From Amycolatopsis acidicola (GTDB lineage Bacteria > Actinomycetota > Actinomycetes > Mycobacteriales > Pseudonocardiaceae): DNA of 33,705 nucleotides. A program made the translations under genes and the position numbers. The notes beneath the pieces were generated by a model. The model searched no databases. It saw nothing but the letters and a program-made list of their open reading frames with translations, and was not told the DNA's origin. Location of the stretch: contig NZ_VMNW02000090.1 of assembly GCF_007713735.2 (NCBI RefSeq), positions 1-33,705 of the forward strand, given 5' to 3'. Positions 8,111 to 16,680 of the stretch are shown piece by piece (within the stretch, counting starts at the first letter, position 1; each line of letters starts with the position of its first letter).

Positions 8111-10000
8111 ATGCGACCGAAGGGGAAGGCGCCGAAATCCGGGGGAGTACCGCGCCGCTCGATTCCAGCTCTGCTGGCCGGCCTCGTCGCGGTGGTGGGC
8201 GTGGGGTTCGCCCCCGCCGCGCACGCGGCCGGTGCCGGCGGGCCGGCCCCGGTCATGCTCGTGCTCGACGGATCCGGCTCCATGCAGGCCAAAGCCGGGG
8301 CGGGCACCAAGATGGACGCGGCGAAATCGGCTGTGCACCAGCTGGTCGGGGAGCTCCCGGACAGCGCGCGGCTCGGGCTCGAGGTGTACGGCACGCGCAC
8401 GGGTTCCAGTGACGCGGAGAAAACCGCGGGCTGCCAGGACGTTTCCGTGGTCCACGCGGTCGGGCCGCTGGATCGGGCGGGGATCGGGAACGCGGTGGAC
8501 GCGGTCCAGCCCCGCGGGTACACGCCGATCGGCCAGTCATTGCGGCAGGCGGCGGACGCCCTGCCGCAGGAGGGCCCGCGCTCGATCGTGCTCGTCTCCG
8601 ACGGCGAAGACACGTGCGCGCCACCGGATCCCTGTGAGGTGGCCAAAGAGCTGAAACAGCGAGGCGTGGATCTGACGGTGCACGCGGTCGGTCTCGGGGT
8701 CGACGACAGGACGCGCGCGCAGCTGACGTGTATCGCCGAATCGACCGGCGGCACGTACACCGACACGGATACCGGATCACTGGGCGGAGTCCTCTCGCAG
8801 GTCACGACGGCCGCGCTGCGGAACTACCAGGTCTCCGGCACGCCGGTCACCGGCTCGGCCGATCCCGGTTCGGCGCCGGTGGTGCGTGCGGGGCAGTACC
8901 AGGATGTGCTGGGGCCACAGGAAACGAAGTACTACGCGGTCGACGTTCCGGCAGGTTGGAGCCTGTACGCCAGCGCCACCATCGCCTTCCAGCGCGCGGC
9001 CGAGTCCGCTTCGACGCAGAACTACGAGACGGCACTGCTCGGCCCGGGCGGGATCGACTGCCACATCAGCGATTCCGGCCTCACCACCCACGCGAACGAC
9101 GGCGAAGCCATCGCGACCGGCGTCGCCTTCCACGACGGTGATCCGGACGCCGCCTGCCACGGGGCCGGCCGGTACGTGCTGCGCGTGACCCGCGACGGTG
9201 GCGAGGACTACGCGCACGGCGCGGCGCTGCCGATCGAGCTGATCATCGGACTGGAGCCACCGGCCGGTGGTCAGCAGGAGGCCTCGGAAACCGTTACGTA
9301 CCAAGATCCTCCGGGCGCGGATCAGCCGGTGCTCGGCAGTGGTTCCTTCACCACGGCCACCGAACTGGCGGCGTCCGGGCACTACTCGGACGTCATCCAG
9401 CACGGCGAGACGCTGTTCTTCAAGGTGCGGCTGCAATGGGGGCAGGGGCTGGCGTACCGGCTTCGGTACGAGCCGCTGGGCGCGGGCGGGCCCGGCTCCG
9501 CGCAGGTGTCCACCACGTTGTTCAACCCGGCGCGGCAAACCGTCGACCATGAGCAGAGCGGCTACGCCGACCAGCCGACGACCCTGCCGGAAGACGGCGC
9601 GCTCGCGACGCCCGCGATCGCTTACGGCAACAGGGATTCCAGTGACGATTCGATCAGCACGGCCCCGATCCCGGGCTGGTACTCCTTCTCGGTCAAGCTC
9701 GGCGAGGCAGGGAGCTCGAATGTCACGGGGTCTCCGGTCCGGCTGCACGTGGACCTGTCGCTGAGCGGGGCCGCCCAGTCCCCGCCGCCGTATGTCGGCG
9801 CCACGCCGGCGCAGGCGAACGGCGATGGGATTTTCGTGGCTGCCGGCGGTCCTGCCGTTGAGACGCCGGGCGCTCAGCCGTCGGCGGGTGTTGCCGCGGT
9901 GAGTTCGTCGGTGGCGTGGTGGTGGGTCGGTGGCGCCGTCGTGCTGGTGCTGCTGCTCGGCGCCGGCGGCCTGCTGTGGTTGCGCCGGGCGCGAGGCTGA
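8111..10000 (+). CDS. Membrane-anchored von Willebrand factor A domain protein
   Basis: A 629-aa exported protein. It has an N-terminal signal peptide (SIPALLAGLVAVVGVGFAPAAHA, ending near residue 39), then a VWA domain with a complete metal-ion-dependent adhesion site: D53-G-S55-G-S57, T138 in GYTPIGQSL, and D164 in LVSDGEDTC. A long extracytoplasmic region of beta-rich, pre-peptidase-like segments follows. The last 30 residues form one membrane helix (VAWWWVGGAVVLVLLLGAGGLLWL) and an RRARG cytoplasmic tail, giving a type I membrane topology. VWA proteins bind protein partners through the bound metal; the partner here is unknown. The gene stands alone: TetR upstream on the same strand, and a convergent gene only four bases after its stop. 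The ribosome binding site is weak (AAAGGG about 15 bases upstream). Confidence 0.88.
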   Translation: MRPKGKAPKSGGVPRRSIPALLAGLVAVVGVGFAPAAHAAGAGGPAPVMLVLDGSGSMQAKAGAGTKMDAAKSAVHQLVGELPDSARLGLEVYGTRTGSSDAEKTAGCQDVSVVHAVGPLDRAGIGNAVDAVQPRGYTPIGQSLRQAADALPQEGPRSIVLVSDGEDTCAPPDPCEVAKELKQRGVDLTVHAVGLGVDDRTRAQLTCIAESTGGTYTDTDTGSLGGVLSQVTTAALRNYQVSGTPVTGSADPGSAPVVRAGQYQDVLGPQETKYYAVDVPAGWSLYASATIAFQRAAESASTQNYETALLGPGGIDCHISDSGLTTHANDGEAIATGVAFHDGDPDAACHGAGRYVLRVTRDGGEDYAHGAALPIELIIGLEPPAGGQQEASETVTYQDPPGADQPVLGSGSFTTATELAASGHYSDVIQHGETLFFKVRLQWGQGLAYRLRYEPLGAGGPGSAQVSTTLFNPARQTVDHEQSGYADQPTTLPEDGALATPAIAYGNRDSSDDSISTAPIPGWYSFSVKLGEAGSSNVTGSPVRLHVDLSLSGAAQSPPPYVGATPAQANGDGIFVAAGGPAVETPGAQPSAGVAAVSSSVAWWWVGGAVVLVLLLGAGGLLWLRRARG

Positions 10001-10004
10001 GAGG

Positions 10005-10604
10005 TCAGGCGATGGGTGCGCTGCCGTCCCATTCGGTCAGTGGCGCGCAGTGCCACGTCCACTTCGTGAGCCGTGGCCTGTCGTCGAGTGGGGCGCGGCC
10101 GTTGGCCCACAACAATGTCGGCCACGGGTCCGTGTCCGTCGGCACCCACGGGAACAGGCGATACACCGTCGCGGCGGCCAGCCGGGGCGGCGGGGCGAAC
10201 GCGACGCCGAGCCCGCGCGCCGCGTCGTACGTGTGCACCAGCAGCTCGTCGCAGCCCATCGCGGCGAAGCCGGACGGGTCGGCGAGGCCCGCGGGGTGCC
10301 AGCCCCGCGACTCCGGCGAACTGGCCGCGACCACCGCGGCGAGCACCTTCGCCGTGGTGCCGAGCGTGACCACCAGCTCACCCGGCGCCGACTCCGGCCG
10401 GACGTCTCCATCCATTGTGGACAGTTCGGTGGGCCCGGCGGCCAGGTCGAAGGAATACGAGCGCAGGCAGTCGCCGATGTGCGCGACGACCCCCGCGACG
10501 GTGTAGTCCAGGTCCGGCACCTTGGCGGACCAGTCCCCGTCGAGGTGCGCGGACAGGAACTCGGCGCACGTGCCCGCCGTGCTGAGCAGGAAGTTGGCGT
10601 CCAT
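10005..10604 (-). CDS. Maleylpyruvate isomerase-fold (DinB-like, metal-binding) protein
   Basis: A 199-aa protein of the mycothiol-dependent maleylpyruvate isomerase N-terminal / DinB-like four-helix family. The probable metal ligands are H42 (VVAHIGD), E120 and H124 (DELLVH), in the H...E-x3-H arrangement of that family. Members in actinobacteria often use mycothiol or bacillithiol-type thiols, but most are uncharacterised, so the reaction cannot be named. The ATG immediately follows the stop of the symporter gene with no gap, so it is probably the last gene of the anmK-symporter transcript. A functional link to sugar uptake is not obvious. Confidence 0.8.
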   Translation of the reverse strand: MDANFLLSTAGTCAEFLSAHLDGDWSAKVPDLDYTVAGVVAHIGDCLRSYSFDLAAGPTELSTMDGDVRPESAPGELVVTLGTTAKVLAAVVAASSPESRGWHPAGLADPSGFAAMGCDELLVHTYDAARGLGVAFAPPPRLAAATVYRLFPWVPTDTDPWPTLLWANGRAPLDDRPRLTKWTWHCAPLTEWDGSAPIA

Positions 10605-12149
10605 CTAGACCGGCTCGGCCTCCTTGGCGGTGGCTTCCTCCGCCTTGGGGTCGGCGGTGCGGTGCCGCAACGAGAGCAGTCCGCCCACGACCAGGGTGAT
10701 CAGTACGCCGAGCAGCGTATACCAGGGGAACGCGAGCACGACGGGCTTCGCGCCCGGCGAGGGCGGGATCTTGACCCACAGCACCACGACGGCCATCACG
10801 GCGACGGTCACCACGAACGCGATGATGGCGTCCAGCTGTCGCGCCCGTTTGACCCAGATGCCCAGCAGGAACGCGCCGAGCATCGCGCCGTAGGTGTAGC
10901 CGGTGATCGAGAGGCCCTGCTCGATCACCGGGTTGTTCTTGCTGGAGAACAGCGAAGCGAACACCGCGAACACGATCGCCCACACCAGCGTCCAGACGCG
11001 GCCGTGCCGCAACAGCTTCGAGTCCTCGGGTTTGCGGTGGGTGAAGCGCTGGTACAGGTCGGCGACCGTGGAGTTCGACAGCGCGTTCAGCGCCGAGGCC
11101 AGCGCGCCCATCGTGGACGCCAGGATCGCCGCGATCAGCAGGCCGGCCACGCCGACCGGCAGCTCGCCGATGATGAAGTTGGTGAAGATGTCGTCGGTGC
11201 TCTTCACACCGAGGTCCTTGAAATTGCGGAACCCGTTGTGCGCCCACAGCATCGCGCCGATCACCAGGAACAGCCCGAACTGGATGGTCACCGCGACCCC
11301 GCTGCCGATCAGCGCCTTGCGCCCGTCCTTGACGCTGCGGCAGGACAGGAACCGTTGCACGATCAGCTGGTCCGCGCCGTGCGAGGCCATCGTGAAGATC
11401 GCGCCGCCGACCACCGCGGTGAGGAACGCGTACTGGCTGGTCAGCAGGTGCAGCCCGTGGAAGTTGAAGTCGAAGAGCTTGAAGATCCCGGCCTCCGAGG
11501 CACGCGACGTCCAGCCGGAAGGCAGTTTGGCGGCCAGCACGATCAACGCGACGATCGCGCCGCCCACGTACATCGACAGCTGGATCACGTCCACCCACAC
11601 CACGGCCTTGATCCCGCCGACGAGCGCGTAGATCACGGTCAGCGCGGTGAGCACCACGACGATCTGCCAGTACTGGGTGTGCAGCCCGTAATGGGAGAGG
11701 ATCAGCTGGATCGGGATCGCGCCCGCGAACAGCCGGACCCCTTCGGCCAGCAGCCGCGTGACGATGAACGCGACCGACGAAACCCCTTGCATGGTCGAGC
11801 CGAACCGTTCGCCGAGGAACGCGTACGCGGTGGACTGCTTGCCCTTGAAGTAGCGCGGCAGCAGCACGAACGAGACCAGCGTGCGGCCGATGATGTAGCC
11901 GAAGGGGAGCTGCAGGTAGGTCAGCCCGTTGTAGGAGCCAGAGGCCGCCCAGATCAGGCCCGGGGTGCTGATCACGGTCAGCGTGGAGGTCTCGGTGGCG
12001 ACGATCGAGAAGCACACCGCCCACCACGGCAGGCTGCGCTCGCCGATGAAGTAGTCGGCCGCGGAGCGCTGCTTCCGGCCCACCAGCACGCCGATGGCGG
12101 GCATCGCGGCCAGGTAAACGACGATGATCGCCAGGTCAACGGGATGCAT
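10605..12149 (-). CDS. Sodium:solute symporter (SSS family)
   Basis: A 514-aa polytopic membrane protein with about 13 hydrophobic segments. The N terminus (VDLAIIVVYLAAMPAIGVLVG...SAADYFIGERSLPWW) and the following SIVATETSTLTVISTPG match SSS-family transporters, which drive substrate uptake with the sodium gradient. The family covers proline, sugars, sialic acid, myo-inositol and others; sequence alone does not fix the substrate. Its ATG lies nine bases after the stop of anmK, so the two are co-transcribed and probably coupled. That pairing suggests import of 1,6-anhydro-N-acetylmuramic acid or a related wall sugar, which AnmK would then phosphorylate. Confidence 0.92.
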   Translation of the reverse strand: MHPVDLAIIVVYLAAMPAIGVLVGRKQRSAADYFIGERSLPWWAVCFSIVATETSTLTVISTPGLIWAASGSYNGLTYLQLPFGYIIGRTLVSFVLLPRYFKGKQSTAYAFLGERFGSTMQGVSSVAFIVTRLLAEGVRLFAGAIPIQLILSHYGLHTQYWQIVVVLTALTVIYALVGGIKAVVWVDVIQLSMYVGGAIVALIVLAAKLPSGWTSRASEAGIFKLFDFNFHGLHLLTSQYAFLTAVVGGAIFTMASHGADQLIVQRFLSCRSVKDGRKALIGSGVAVTIQFGLFLVIGAMLWAHNGFRNFKDLGVKSTDDIFTNFIIGELPVGVAGLLIAAILASTMGALASALNALSNSTVADLYQRFTHRKPEDSKLLRHGRVWTLVWAIVFAVFASLFSSKNNPVIEQGLSITGYTYGAMLGAFLLGIWVKRARQLDAIIAFVVTVAVMAVVVLWVKIPPSPGAKPVVLAFPWYTLLGVLITLVVGGLLSLRHRTADPKAEEATAKEAEPV

Positions 12150-12158
12150 CCGGCTCTC

Positions 12159-13319
12159 CTACTCTTCGGGCCGTGGCGTCGCTACCCGCAGGTGGGTAAC
12201 GATCGTGCTGGGTGGCGGTGGCGGTGCGAGCGGGAGACGGCCCGGGGTCACGCTCCCGAGTAGCCGTGGTCCGCGCGCACCGGTCGCGCCGGGGACGTTG
12301 CCGGGCAGTCCGTGCCAGGTCAACCAGCCGAGGAGGGCGGCGAGATACGCCTCCTTCGCCGATGCCGGCAGGCCCAGTTCGTCACTCGTCACCAGACGCG
12401 TGCCGGCCAGGTTCCGTTCCAGCGCGCGGCGGAGAGCGGGATTTTCGATCCCACCCCCGGACGCGACGACCGTTCCCGCGCCGTGGCGGGCACATTCGGC
12501 GGCGATGGTGCGGGCGGTGAGTTCGGTGAGCGTGGCGAGGAGATCCTCCGGCGGCGCGGTGTAGTCGTCGAGGTAGCGGGAGTGGAACAGCTCCTTGCCG
12601 GTGGATTTCGGCGGGGGCGCCGCGTAGTACTGCTCGGCGAGCAGCCGGGCGAGGAGGTCTTCGCGGATTTGCCCGCGTAGCGCCAGTTCTCCGTCGAGGT
12701 CGCTGCGGCGGCCGGTGGCACGGAAGGCGGCGAGGTCGAGGAGCGCGTTGCCGGGGCCGGTGTCGTAGGCGATCGCTTCGCCGCCGGGGCGGACGACGGT
12801 GATGTTGGCTATACCGCCGATGTTCAGCGCGACCGCGGGCCGTCCGGACGAGTCGGCGAGGTCTCGCAGCCACAGCCGGTCGAGCGTGCTGGCGAGTGGC
12901 GCGCCATGTCCACCGGCCGCGACGTCGCGGGTGCGCAGGTTCGACACCACCGGCAGCCCGGTGCATTCGGCGATCCACGACGGCTCGCCGATCTGCAACG
13001 TGCCGAGCGCGTGGCCGTTTTCGACCCAGTGGTAAAGGGTTTGCCCGAGCGAACAGACCAGGTCGGCGTCGAACGCCGTCGCCGCTTCGGCGAAGGCCTG
13101 CCCCACGCGGGTGTCGAGTTTCGTAAGCTGTTCCGCGGTCACCGGCGCGGGCGGCAACGCGGCGAGCACGTCCGCTCTGAGGTTCGCGGGATACGGGATT
13201 TCCCGATGGCCCAAGGGAGTCAGCTCGACCGTGGGCCCGTCCAGGCGCAGCGCGGCCACCGCCACGTCGATCCCGTCGACCGAGGTGCCGGAGAGCAGGC
13301 CGAGAACACGCTCCACCAT
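12159..13319 (-). CDS. anmK: Anhydro-N-acetylmuramic acid kinase AnmK
   Basis: Converts 1,6-anhydro-N-acetylmuramic acid and ATP to N-acetylmuramate-6-phosphate in peptidoglycan recycling. The N-terminal phosphate-binding motif GLLSGTSVDGID, the NIGGIANIT segment, the YDTGPGNAL motif carrying the catalytic aspartate, and the ASGGGIENP segment are all present. I chose the ATG at 13319 because the family begins only a few residues before the GTS motif (MVERVLGLLSGTSVDG). The frame extends to an ATG at 13361, adding 14 residues that look unlike the family. No MurQ etherase gene is in the window, so the next recycling step must be elsewhere. First gene of a leftward run with the SSS transporter. 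Confidence 0.93.
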   Translation of the reverse strand: MVERVLGLLSGTSVDGIDVAVAALRLDGPTVELTPLGHREIPYPANLRADVLAALPPAPVTAEQLTKLDTRVGQAFAEAATAFDADLVCSLGQTLYHWVENGHALGTLQIGEPSWIAECTGLPVVSNLRTRDVAAGGHGAPLASTLDRLWLRDLADSSGRPAVALNIGGIANITVVRPGGEAIAYDTGPGNALLDLAAFRATGRRSDLDGELALRGQIREDLLARLLAEQYYAAPPPKSTGKELFHSRYLDDYTAPPEDLLATLTELTARTIAAECARHGAGTVVASGGGIENPALRRALERNLAGTRLVTSDELGLPASAKEAYLAALLGWLTWHGLPGNVPGATGARGPRLLGSVTPGRLPLAPPPPPSTIVTHLRVATPRPEE

Positions 13320-13448
13320 GTGCCGGTGGTCTAGTCCTTTTTCCACGTGCACGCAAGACATCCCGTGACTTCTTGTCCGAATCGAGTTCCCCGTACCGGA
13401 TAGCCGGGGCGTTCGGCCCGGTCAGGCCCCGGATGCGAGGATGACGAC

Positions 13449-14762
13449 GTGGCACAAAACCTCTGGTTCTGGATCATCCTGGTAGTCGTCGTACTGCTGG
13501 CGATCACGCTCGTCACCGGCCTGACCGTGGCGCGGCGGCGGCGGGTCAGCCTGCGCGGGCCCGAGCAGCCCGAGGGTGAGGCCAAGCCGAGAGGCGGTGG
13601 CTACCAGGCGGGCGGCGGGATCGCGCTCGCGCCTGGTGGCGAGCAGGCGCCTCCGAAACATCCGGTCGAAGAACGCACCGAGGTCGACGGGCAGCCGGGC
13701 GTCGGGGACGACGCCTCCGTCCCGCGTGACGCGCCTCGCCGCGGCATCGTCGACGTCGGCCTGCCCGAGGAAGAAGCCGCTCCTCCCGTTCCCGCTCCCG
13801 CTGAGCCGGAGCCCGAAGTCGAGGCGCCGGAGCCCGCGGCGGGACGGCTCGAGCGGTTGCGCGGCCGGCTGTCGAAGTCCCGCTCGGTGTTCGGGCAGAG
13901 CCTGCTGGGCCTGCTCGGCGCGGGCGATCTCGACGAGGATTCGTGGCAGGACATCGAGGACACGTTGCTGGTGGCGGATCTCGGCGCCGCGACCACCACG
14001 GAGATCGTCGAGAAGCTCCGCTCCGAGGTCAGCGCCCGCGCGGTGCGGTCGCCGGAAGACGCGAGGGTGCTGCTGCACGAGGTGCTGACCGGCGCGCTGC
14101 AGACCGAAGGCGAGCGTTCCGTGCGCGCGCTGCCGCACACCGTCGACGGCCGGAAGCAGCCGGCGGTCGTGCTGGTCGCGGGCGTCAACGGCACGGGAAA
14201 GACCACCACCACCGGCAAACTCGCCCGTGTGCTCGTGGCACAGGGCAGCCAGGTCGTCCTCGGCGCGGCGGACACGTTCCGCGCGGCGGCGGCCGATCAG
14301 CTGCAGACCTGGGCCGAGCGGGTCGGCGCGGAAGTCGTGCGGGGCAAGGAAGGCGCTGACCCGGCGGCGGTCGCGTTCGACGCCGTGAAGCGGGGCACCG
14401 AGTCCGGCGTGGACGCGGTGCTGATCGACACCGCGGGGCGGCTGCACACCAAGACCGGGCTGATGGACGAGCTCGGCAAGGTCAAGCGCGTGGTGGAGAA
14501 GCAGGCGAAGGTCGACGAGGTGCTGCTGGTGCTGGACGCCACCACCGGGCAGAACGGCCTCGCGCAGGCGCGGGTGTTCCGGGAGGTCGTCGACGTCACC
14601 GGGATCGTGCTGACCAAACTCGACGGCACGGCCAAGGGCGGCATCGTCTTCCAGGTGCAGCGGGAGCTCGGCGTGCCGGTGAAGCTCGTCGGTCTCGGCG
14701 AGGGCCCGGACGACCTGGCCCCCTTCGAGCCGGGCGCGTTCGTGGACGCCCTGCTGGGTTGA
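13449..14762 (+). CDS. ftsY: Signal recognition particle receptor FtsY
   Basis: SRP-receptor GTPase that docks ribosome-SRP complexes at the membrane for co-translational insertion. Order of parts: an N-terminal membrane helix (WFWIILVVVVLLAITLVTGL), a low-complexity acidic/proline linker (to about residue 135), the helical N domain, then the G domain. The G motifs are GVNGTGKTTTTGKLA (G1), DTFRAAAADQL (G2), DTAGRLHT (G3) and TKLDGTAKGG (G4). The GTG start is used; the membrane helix begins at once. In many actinobacteria ftsY follows smc and precedes amt-glnB-glnD. Here neither neighbour is present: anmK lies upstream on the other strand and an ESX-like operon follows. Confidence 0.97.
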   Translation: MAQNLWFWIILVVVVLLAITLVTGLTVARRRRVSLRGPEQPEGEAKPRGGGYQAGGGIALAPGGEQAPPKHPVEERTEVDGQPGVGDDASVPRDAPRRGIVDVGLPEEEAAPPVPAPAEPEPEVEAPEPAAGRLERLRGRLSKSRSVFGQSLLGLLGAGDLDEDSWQDIEDTLLVADLGAATTTEIVEKLRSEVSARAVRSPEDARVLLHEVLTGALQTEGERSVRALPHTVDGRKQPAVVLVAGVNGTGKTTTTGKLARVLVAQGSQVVLGAADTFRAAAADQLQTWAERVGAEVVRGKEGADPAAVAFDAVKRGTESGVDAVLIDTAGRLHTKTGLMDELGKVKRVVEKQAKVDEVLLVLDATTGQNGLAQARVFREVVDVTGIVLTKLDGTAKGGIVFQVQRELGVPVKLVGLGEGPDDLAPFEPGAFVDALLG

Positions 14763-14815
14763 CCCGATCGGGTGAGCTCCCGCGAAACCTCACTCGGTCG
14801 CCGCGAGGATTCGGC

Positions 14816-14856
14816 ACCCTGAGTCCGCACACGATCACTGTGTGCGGACTCAGGGT
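14816..14856 (+). terminator. Perfect 17-bp hairpin between ftsY and the ESX-like operon
   Basis: Arms ACCCTGAGTCCGCACAC and GTGTGCGGACTCAGGGT pair perfectly around a 7-nt loop, followed by TGTCTTGGGGG rather than a run of T. It lies 53 bases after the ftsY stop and 18 bases before the next start. It is most likely a terminator for ftsY; it could also sit in the leader of the downstream operon. Confidence 0.7.
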
Positions 14857-14873
14857 TGTCTTGGGGGAGAAGT

Positions 14874-15320
14874 ATGTCCGGGGGTTTCGGCGCGGTTCCG
14901 GAAGAACTGCGCCAGGCCGGCAACGCCATCACCGACGTCGTCGGCCAGGCGGCCGGCCTGGAGTGGCGCGGGCCGGGTGGTGATTACGGCCACGCCGGTG
15001 TCCAGCAGGGCTGGGCGCGGTTCGTGGAGGACTTGCGCGGGCAGGTCGAAAAACTGCAGGCGGCGGCGGACGCGCATGCGGAAAACCTGAAGCAGGCGGC
15101 CGTTTCCTATGTCGCGGCGGATGACGAGGGAGGCTCGTCGCTGTCCGGTATCGGCGCGGCGATCGGCGAGACCGGGATGGTCGGTGGCGGCTGGGCGGGT
15201 CCGTTGCGGGACCGTGCCGGTGAGCAGTCCGGGATCATGAGCCCGCGGCGGTCGCGAGAGCTGTTCCCGCAGCAGGACATCGGCGACACGCTGAACCCCG
15301 ACGACGGGCGGGACTACTGA
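14874..15320 (+). CDS. WXG100/ESX-like secreted protein
   Basis: A 148-aa protein with the build of a type VII secretion substrate: a helix (about 8-28), a turn with W31-R-G33, a second helix (about 45-85), and the YxxxD export motif Y79-V-A-A-D83 directly after it. A Gly-rich C-terminal tail of 60 residues follows, longer than in classic 100-aa ESX proteins and more like Esp-type substrates. I chose the ATG at 14874 because GGGGGAGA lies just upstream; the TTG at 14856 would overlap the hairpin. First gene of the operon; its TGA shares one base with the next ATG. It probably pairs with the WXG protein encoded next. No secretion ATPase gene is nearby. Confidence 0.72.
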   Translation: MSGGFGAVPEELRQAGNAITDVVGQAAGLEWRGPGGDYGHAGVQQGWARFVEDLRGQVEKLQAAADAHAENLKQAAVSYVAADDEGGSSLSGIGAAIGETGMVGGGWAGPLRDRAGEQSGIMSPRRSRELFPQQDIGDTLNPDDGRDY

Positions 15321-16666
15321 TGGCCGGGCTGGGGGAGACGACCGACCCCAGGGAGCTGATCCCCGGCGAGCCGGAAAAGATCACCGAGGACCTCCGCGCG
15401 ATCGCCGCCAACATCGCGAAGCTCGGCGAAGTCGGTGACGCGCTGGCGGATGTGGATCCCGGCCAGTGGACCGGCGACGCCGCGGACGCCTTCCGCGAGA
15501 CGTTCAGCGAGGAGCCGTCGAACTGGTTCGACGCCGCCGACCTGCTCAGCCAGGGCGGCCAGGCGCTCGCCGACTACGGCGGCACCCTCGTCTGGGCCCA
15601 GGCCGAAGCCCAGCGCGCGATCCAGATGTACACCGCCGCCCAGGCGGTTTCGCGTGCCGCTCTCGGCCAGTACTACGAGCGGATGTCCCAGGCTTCGGCC
15701 GCGGAACGCCTTTTCACGCCCTTCCAGGACCCCGGCGAGGAGTTGGCGCAGGAGGCGCAGGACGTCCTCGACAACGCCCGCGCCCGCCTCTCCTCCGTTG
15801 GGGATTCCGTGGCGCAGGCGTTCGGCATGAAGCCGGACGGGCAGGGGGTGTTCACGAAGGAGATCGGCAAGGAGTACCAGTTCGGGACCGATCGCGATGA
15901 GGAGGATGGTGGCCGCGGCCGGGGTTATCACGGCCACTGGGGCCTGACCGACGAATCGGACGGGATGCTCCACGACACGATCGGCGACACCCTCGAAGCG
16001 CTCGGGTTCGACCTCGGCGAGCGGACTTACGAGGCTTCGGCAGGTGTCGATCTGCTGGGCGGCAGTGCCGATGGCGAGTTCGAATCCGGTCCCTGGTCGG
16101 GATCGGGCCATGTCGAGGGATCGGTGCTGGGAGCCGGTGCGTCGGCGGGCGTCACGGTCAGCTCCATGGCCGTCAACGCGGAGGCGAACGCCGAGGCCTA
16201 CCTCGCCAAGGGCAGTGCCGAAGGAGAGGTCAAACTCGGTGACCACGCCGGCGCCTCGGGTTCGGCCGACGCGATGGTCGGCGCGGAGGCCGGCGCCCAC
16301 GGCAACCTCGGAGTGACCGGGCTCCAAGGCAGCGTGGGGGCGTTCGCCGGGGCGAAGGTCGAGGGGCAGGCCAGTGCCGAGGTCGCCGGTGTCAACGCGG
16401 GTGTGCATGCTTCCGCCCAGGCCGGTATCGGCGCCGAAGCCAGCGGCCAGGTCGGCATGGGCGACGACGGGAAGTTCCACCTCAGCGCTTCGCTCGGCGT
16501 CAGCCTGGGCATCGGCGGCTCGGTCGGGTTCGACATCGCCATCGACCCGCAGGAGGTCATCGATACCGTCCACGATGTCGCCGATGACGTGAGTGATTTC
16601 GCCACCGATGTCGGCCACGGCATCGAGAACGCCGCCGACGCTGTCACCGACTTCCTCGGCTTCTGA
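15320..16666 (+). CDS. Large WXG-domain protein with Ala/Gly-rich repeat region (putative T7SS effector)
   Basis: A 448-aa protein. Residues 1-170 are helical, with the hairpin motif W50-T-G52 (GQWTGDAADAFRETF) typical of WXG/LXG-type secretion domains. After an acidic linker, residues about 235-410 are a low-complexity Ala/Gly/Ser-rich region of alternating small and hydrophobic residues (for example GSADAMVGAEAGAHGNLGV, GQASAEVAGVNAGVHASAQ), which looks like a repetitive beta or glycine-zipper structure. The last 40 residues (DTVHDVADDVSDFATDVGHG...) form acidic amphipathic helices. This layout resembles actinobacterial polymorphic-toxin-like proteins, but I recognise no enzymatic toxin domain and no cognate immunity gene with certainty. 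A membrane-active role is possible but unproven. Confidence 0.65.
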   Translation: MAGLGETTDPRELIPGEPEKITEDLRAIAANIAKLGEVGDALADVDPGQWTGDAADAFRETFSEEPSNWFDAADLLSQGGQALADYGGTLVWAQAEAQRAIQMYTAAQAVSRAALGQYYERMSQASAAERLFTPFQDPGEELAQEAQDVLDNARARLSSVGDSVAQAFGMKPDGQGVFTKEIGKEYQFGTDRDEEDGGRGRGYHGHWGLTDESDGMLHDTIGDTLEALGFDLGERTYEASAGVDLLGGSADGEFESGPWSGSGHVEGSVLGAGASAGVTVSSMAVNAEANAEAYLAKGSAEGEVKLGDHAGASGSADAMVGAEAGAHGNLGVTGLQGSVGAFAGAKVEGQASAEVAGVNAGVHASAQAGIGAEASGQVGMGDDGKFHLSASLGVSLGIGGSVGFDIAIDPQEVIDTVHDVADDVSDFATDVGHGIENAADAVTDFLGF

Positions 16667-16680
16667 CGAAAGGAGATGAC

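Noticed and set aside
9930..12263. A 777-codon plus-strand open frame across the symporter gene
   Set aside because: Its translation is Arg/His/Asp-rich without any family, while the minus strand encodes a full SSS transporter and a DinB-like protein in the same interval.
15320..16666. A named toxin domain in the large WXG protein
   Set aside because: The C-terminal region is low complexity with an acidic helix; I see no nuclease, NADase, deaminase or lipase motif, so no toxin activity is assigned.
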